Shown: piece by piece, positions 61,813 to 64,000 of the stretch | How positions within the stretch are numbered: the stretch's first letter is position 1 | How the letters are laid out: each line of letters starts with the position of its first letter | Assembly (NCBI GenBank): GCA_046349635.1 | Contig: JAXMBX010000014.1 | Coordinates: 1-64,000, forward strand | Source: JAXMBX01 sp046349635 | GTDB taxonomy: Bacteria > Planctomycetota > Planctomycetia > Planctomycetales > Planctomycetaceae | Direction: 5' to 3' | Length of the DNA: 64,000 nucleotides | The notes under the pieces: model-generated | The model's input: only the letters and a program-made list of their open reading frames with translations | Databases searched by the model: none | What the model was told of the DNA's origin: nothing | Position numbers and translations under genes: made by a program

Positions 61813-63231
61813 ATGCATCAATTCGATCTCTCGATGAACCTGTCTCGGCGGAGCATGCTGCAAAGTTCCAGCCTGGGGTTCGGAATGATTGCGCTGAACC
61901 ATCTGCTGCAAGAACAGGCCGGGGGTGAGAGCGGCAAAAACGGGAGGACCGCGACCCATTTTCCGGCCAAAGCCAAGTCCGTGATCATGCTGATGCAGAA
62001 CGGCGGGCCGAGCCAGATGGACCTGTTTGATCCGAAGCCTGAACTGACGAAGCGGGCGGGACAGACGATGTCCGTGGAAGTGTTTCAGAAGGGGAACACG
62101 GACAAGCTGATGGCTTCGCCGTTGGCGTTCAAGAAATACGGGCAATGTGGGATGGAGATGTCCACAATCCTGCCGCACCTGGGGAGCATCGCCGATGAAC
62201 TGTGCCTGGTCCGGTCGATGTTCTCGGAGCACAACAATCACACGGAAGGACTGGTGCTGCTGAATACGGGGAAGATTTTCCCCGGTCGTCCGGCACTCGG
62301 TTCCTGGGTCAGCTATGCGCTGGGAACGGAGAATCAAGACCTGCCGGCGTACATCGTGTTGCGTGATCCGGAGGGATACAACACGAGCGGGACGCTGCTG
62401 TGGCAGAACGGTTGGCTCCCCGCGGCCTTCCGCGGGACCGAAATTGCCACGAAAGGGCCGCCGGTGGTGAACCTGCAACCGGCGCGAGAGACCCCACCCG
62501 AAATGCGCAAGCGGCAACTGGCCCTGTTGGGGCAACTGAACGCGGAGCATCGCCGTGATTACCCGCTGGAGTCCGAACTGGAAGCGCGGATCCACAACTA
62601 CGAACTGGCGGCCCGAATGCAGCTCGTCGCGGGAGACCTGCTGGATCTCAAGCAGGAATCCGCGGAGACGCGGAAGAAGTATGGTTTAGACAATCCGGAG
62701 ACGGCCGGGTACGGATTGCGTTGCCTGATGGCCCGGCGGTTGGTGGAGAGCGGAGTCCGCTTCGTGCAGGTATTTCCGCCGGTCAAGCCCCACTCACAGC
62801 CGTGGGATGCGCATACCAACTGCAAGACGGAAAACGAGATCATCTGCGGGAAGTGCGACCAGCCTTCCGCGGCGTTGATCGCCGATCTGAAACAGCGGGG
62901 GCTGCTGGATTCGACGATCGTGCTGTGGTCGGGGGAATTCGGCCGGTTACCGGTCTCGCAGGGAGGAAAAGGGCGGGATCATAACCGCAACGCCTTCAGC
63001 CTGATCCTGGCGGGGGGTGGCTTCAAGAAGGGACTTGTTCACGGAGCGACGGATGAGGTGGGGTACCGGTCGGTCGAGGGGCGGGTGAGCGTGCAGGATC
63101 TGCACGCGACAATTCTCAACCAGTTGGGTCTGGACCACAATCGGGTGACGTACAGGCATCACGGCGGGGATGAGACGCTGACCGATTCGCGGATCACCAA
63201 TGCGCGGGTGGTGAAGGAACTGCTGGCTTGA
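61813..63231 (+). CDS. DUF1501 protein (sulfatase-like fold, Tat-exported)
   Basis: A 472-residue protein of the DUF1501 family, related to the alkaline phosphatase/sulfatase superfamily. The N-terminus NLSRRSMLQSSSLGFG is a twin-arginine-like signal. KSVIMLMQNGGPSQMDLFDPKP, LVRSMFSEHNNHTEGLVLLNTG, SGVRFVQVFPP and TIVLWSGEFGRLPVSQGGKGRDHN are the family signatures, with GEFGR and DHN in metal-site positions. I start at the ATG of MHQFDLSM rather than the in-frame upstream codon that overlaps the cytochrome gene. It forms the standard pair with that gene. Confidence 0.92.
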   Translation: MHQFDLSMNLSRRSMLQSSSLGFGMIALNHLLQEQAGGESGKNGRTATHFPAKAKSVIMLMQNGGPSQMDLFDPKPELTKRAGQTMSVEVFQKGNTDKLMASPLAFKKYGQCGMEMSTILPHLGSIADELCLVRSMFSEHNNHTEGLVLLNTGKIFPGRPALGSWVSYALGTENQDLPAYIVLRDPEGYNTSGTLLWQNGWLPAAFRGTEIATKGPPVVNLQPARETPPEMRKRQLALLGQLNAEHRRDYPLESELEARIHNYELAARMQLVAGDLLDLKQESAETRKKYGLDNPETAGYGLRCLMARRLVESGVRFVQVFPPVKPHSQPWDAHTNCKTENEIICGKCDQPSAALIADLKQRGLLDSTIVLWSGEFGRLPVSQGGKGRDHNRNAFSLILAGGGFKKGLVHGATDEVGYRSVEGRVSVQDLHATILNQLGLDHNRVTYRHHGGDETLTDSRITNARVVKELLA

Positions 63232-63243
63232 GTTGCTGCTGTC

Positions 63244-64000
63244 TCACGCCAACGCGGGTTGCGGCGCCGGTGTCTTGGCTTCGGAAGTGGGTACCGCCGA
63301 GGCGGGTGCCGCTGAAGCGTGATCCTCGGGAGGGCTGAAACGCTCGCGGATCTCGACGAATTCCTTTTCTCGCTGCTGAAACGCCTCCACAACGTCCGGA
63401 TCGAAGTGTGAGCCCGATCCTTCAAGGATGATGGAGCGGGCGACGAGATGGGAGAACGCCGCCTTGTAGACCCGCTTGCTGGTGAGGGCATCGTAGACGT
63501 CCGCCAGGCTGACGATGCGGGCGCAGAGGGGGATCTTCGTGCCGGCGAGGCCGTCGGGATAGCCTCCGCCGTCCCAGCGTTCGTGGTGGTGGGCGGCGAT
63601 GTCGCGGGCGACCTGCAGGAAGCGGGCATCGGGGAATTTTTCCCGCGCAGCGTCGAGCGTCTGGGCACCGAGAGTGGCGTGAAATTTCATGATCTCGAAT
63701 TCCTCGTTACTCAGGCGTCCGGGCTTGAGCAGGACCGCGTCCGGGATGCCGACCTTCCCGATGTCGTGCAGCGGACTGGTGAGGTAGACGAGGCGGATGA
63801 ATTCATCGTCGATGGAATCGAAGAACTTGGGATTGGTGGATAATTGCTCGGCGAGAGTGAGGGAATAGCTCTGGACCCGTTCGAGGTGGTGTCCGGTTTC
63901 CGGATCGCGCGATTCGGCGAGTTTCGCGAGGGCGAAGATGGTGACGTCGCGGGTTTCCGTGGAGATGATGCGGCGTCCCACGCGGAGACGGATGCCGAGT
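63244..64000 (-). CDS. HD-GYP domain protein, 5' truncated by window edge
   Basis: The C-terminal part of a probable response regulator with an HD-GYP cyclic di-GMP phosphodiesterase domain. Signatures: FALAKLAESRDPETGHHLERVQSYS, the metal-binding HD in SPLHDIGKVGIPD, HHERWDGGGYPDGLAG (HHE and the GYP motif) and LADVYDALTSKRVYK. An Ala/Pro-rich tail ends at TGA 63244-63246. The frame stays open to the window edge with LGIRLRVGRRI, which resembles the linker after a receiver domain, so at least 120 residues are missing. It converges on the DUF1501 gene. Confidence 0.9.
   Translation of the reverse strand, partial: LGIRLRVGRRIISTETRDVTIFALAKLAESRDPETGHHLERVQSYSLTLAEQLSTNPKFFDSIDDEFIRLVYLTSPLHDIGKVGIPDAVLLKPGRLSNEEFEIMKFHATLGAQTLDAAREKFPDARFLQVARDIAAHHHERWDGGGYPDGLAGTKIPLCARIVSLADVYDALTSKRVYKAAFSHLVARSIILEGSGSHFDPDVVEAFQQREKEFVEIRERFSPPEDHASAAPASAVPTSEAKTPAPQPALA

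Overview
The window is high-GC chromosomal DNA from a planctomycete (phylum Planctomycetota). The lineage call rests on gene content. There is a PSCyt1/DUF1549/DUF1553 cytochrome protein next to a DUF1501 protein, a PVC-type heme protein with a beta-propeller front end, three secreted PQQ-like beta-propeller proteins, an FG-GAP/VCBS protein, a Spy-like envelope protein and several Gfo/Idh/MocA-type enzymes. The housekeeping cluster (ffh, rpsP, trmD, rplS, yraN, rimO, pgsA) is ordinary bacterial chromosome. I saw no phage, insertion sequence, CRISPR array or plasmid function, and no confident tRNA or rRNA.

Layout. 1-3.7 kb: 3' end of trpA, a thioredoxin-fold protein, coaD, an alkaline-phosphatase-superfamily phosphodiesterase and a small lipoprotein. 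4.2-10.5 kb: zinc alcohol dehydrogenase, an APC permease with a long cytoplasmic tail, a secreted glycosidase and inorganic pyrophosphatase. 10.7-13.5 kb: an overlapping run of aminotransferase IV, short-chain dehydrogenase and Gfo/Idh oxidoreductase. 13.6-22.7 kb: PQQ propeller, a large unknown membrane protein, a glycosyltransferase and a PVC heme protein. 22.7-33.3 kb: UDP-sugar pyrophosphorylase family, an HD protein, secreted unknowns, a 57-residue protein, an oxidoreductase, tyrS and a CPBP protease. 33.4-37.8 kb: yjbQ, trpC, a Nudix-like protein, a secreted protein and O-acetylhomoserine sulfhydrylase. 38.4-45.7 kb: the ribosome/SRP cluster, a TIM-barrel isomerase and a conserved unknown. 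45.9-50.5 kb: beta-CASP nuclease, ASCH protein, FG-GAP protein and RNase PH. 50.6-56.4 kb: a two-component system beside a His-rich, CxxC-rich, EF-hand secreted protein and a divergent Spy-like protein. 56.4-64 kb: PQQ propeller, dienelactone hydrolase, a small membrane protein, the PSCyt1 and DUF1501 pair, and a truncated HD-GYP regulator.

The most interesting locus is 50.6-56.4 kb. A histidine kinase and OmpR-type regulator lie downstream, on the same strand, of a 650-residue secreted protein with four CxxC knuckles in a His/Gly-rich core and four EF-hands. That gene diverges from a Spy/CpxP-like gene, and the shared promoter region holds a perfect 12-bp inverted repeat. I read this as a candidate envelope metal or stress-response module; that is inference. 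A second novelty is a 69-bp element present twice (35.3 and 53.0 kb), with paired ends that covary between the copies.

Quality warning. At least twelve probable single- or double-base indels break or garble genes at 11.97-13.8, 18.0-19.9 and 32.1 kb. The affected genes are the SDR, the Gfo/Idh enzyme, a PQQ protein, a membrane protein, the glycosyltransferase, the PVC heme protein and the essential tyrS. Many fall in short homopolymers and all are repaired by one or two bases. Consensus error is therefore more likely than gene decay, and the coordinates below span the reconstructed genes.
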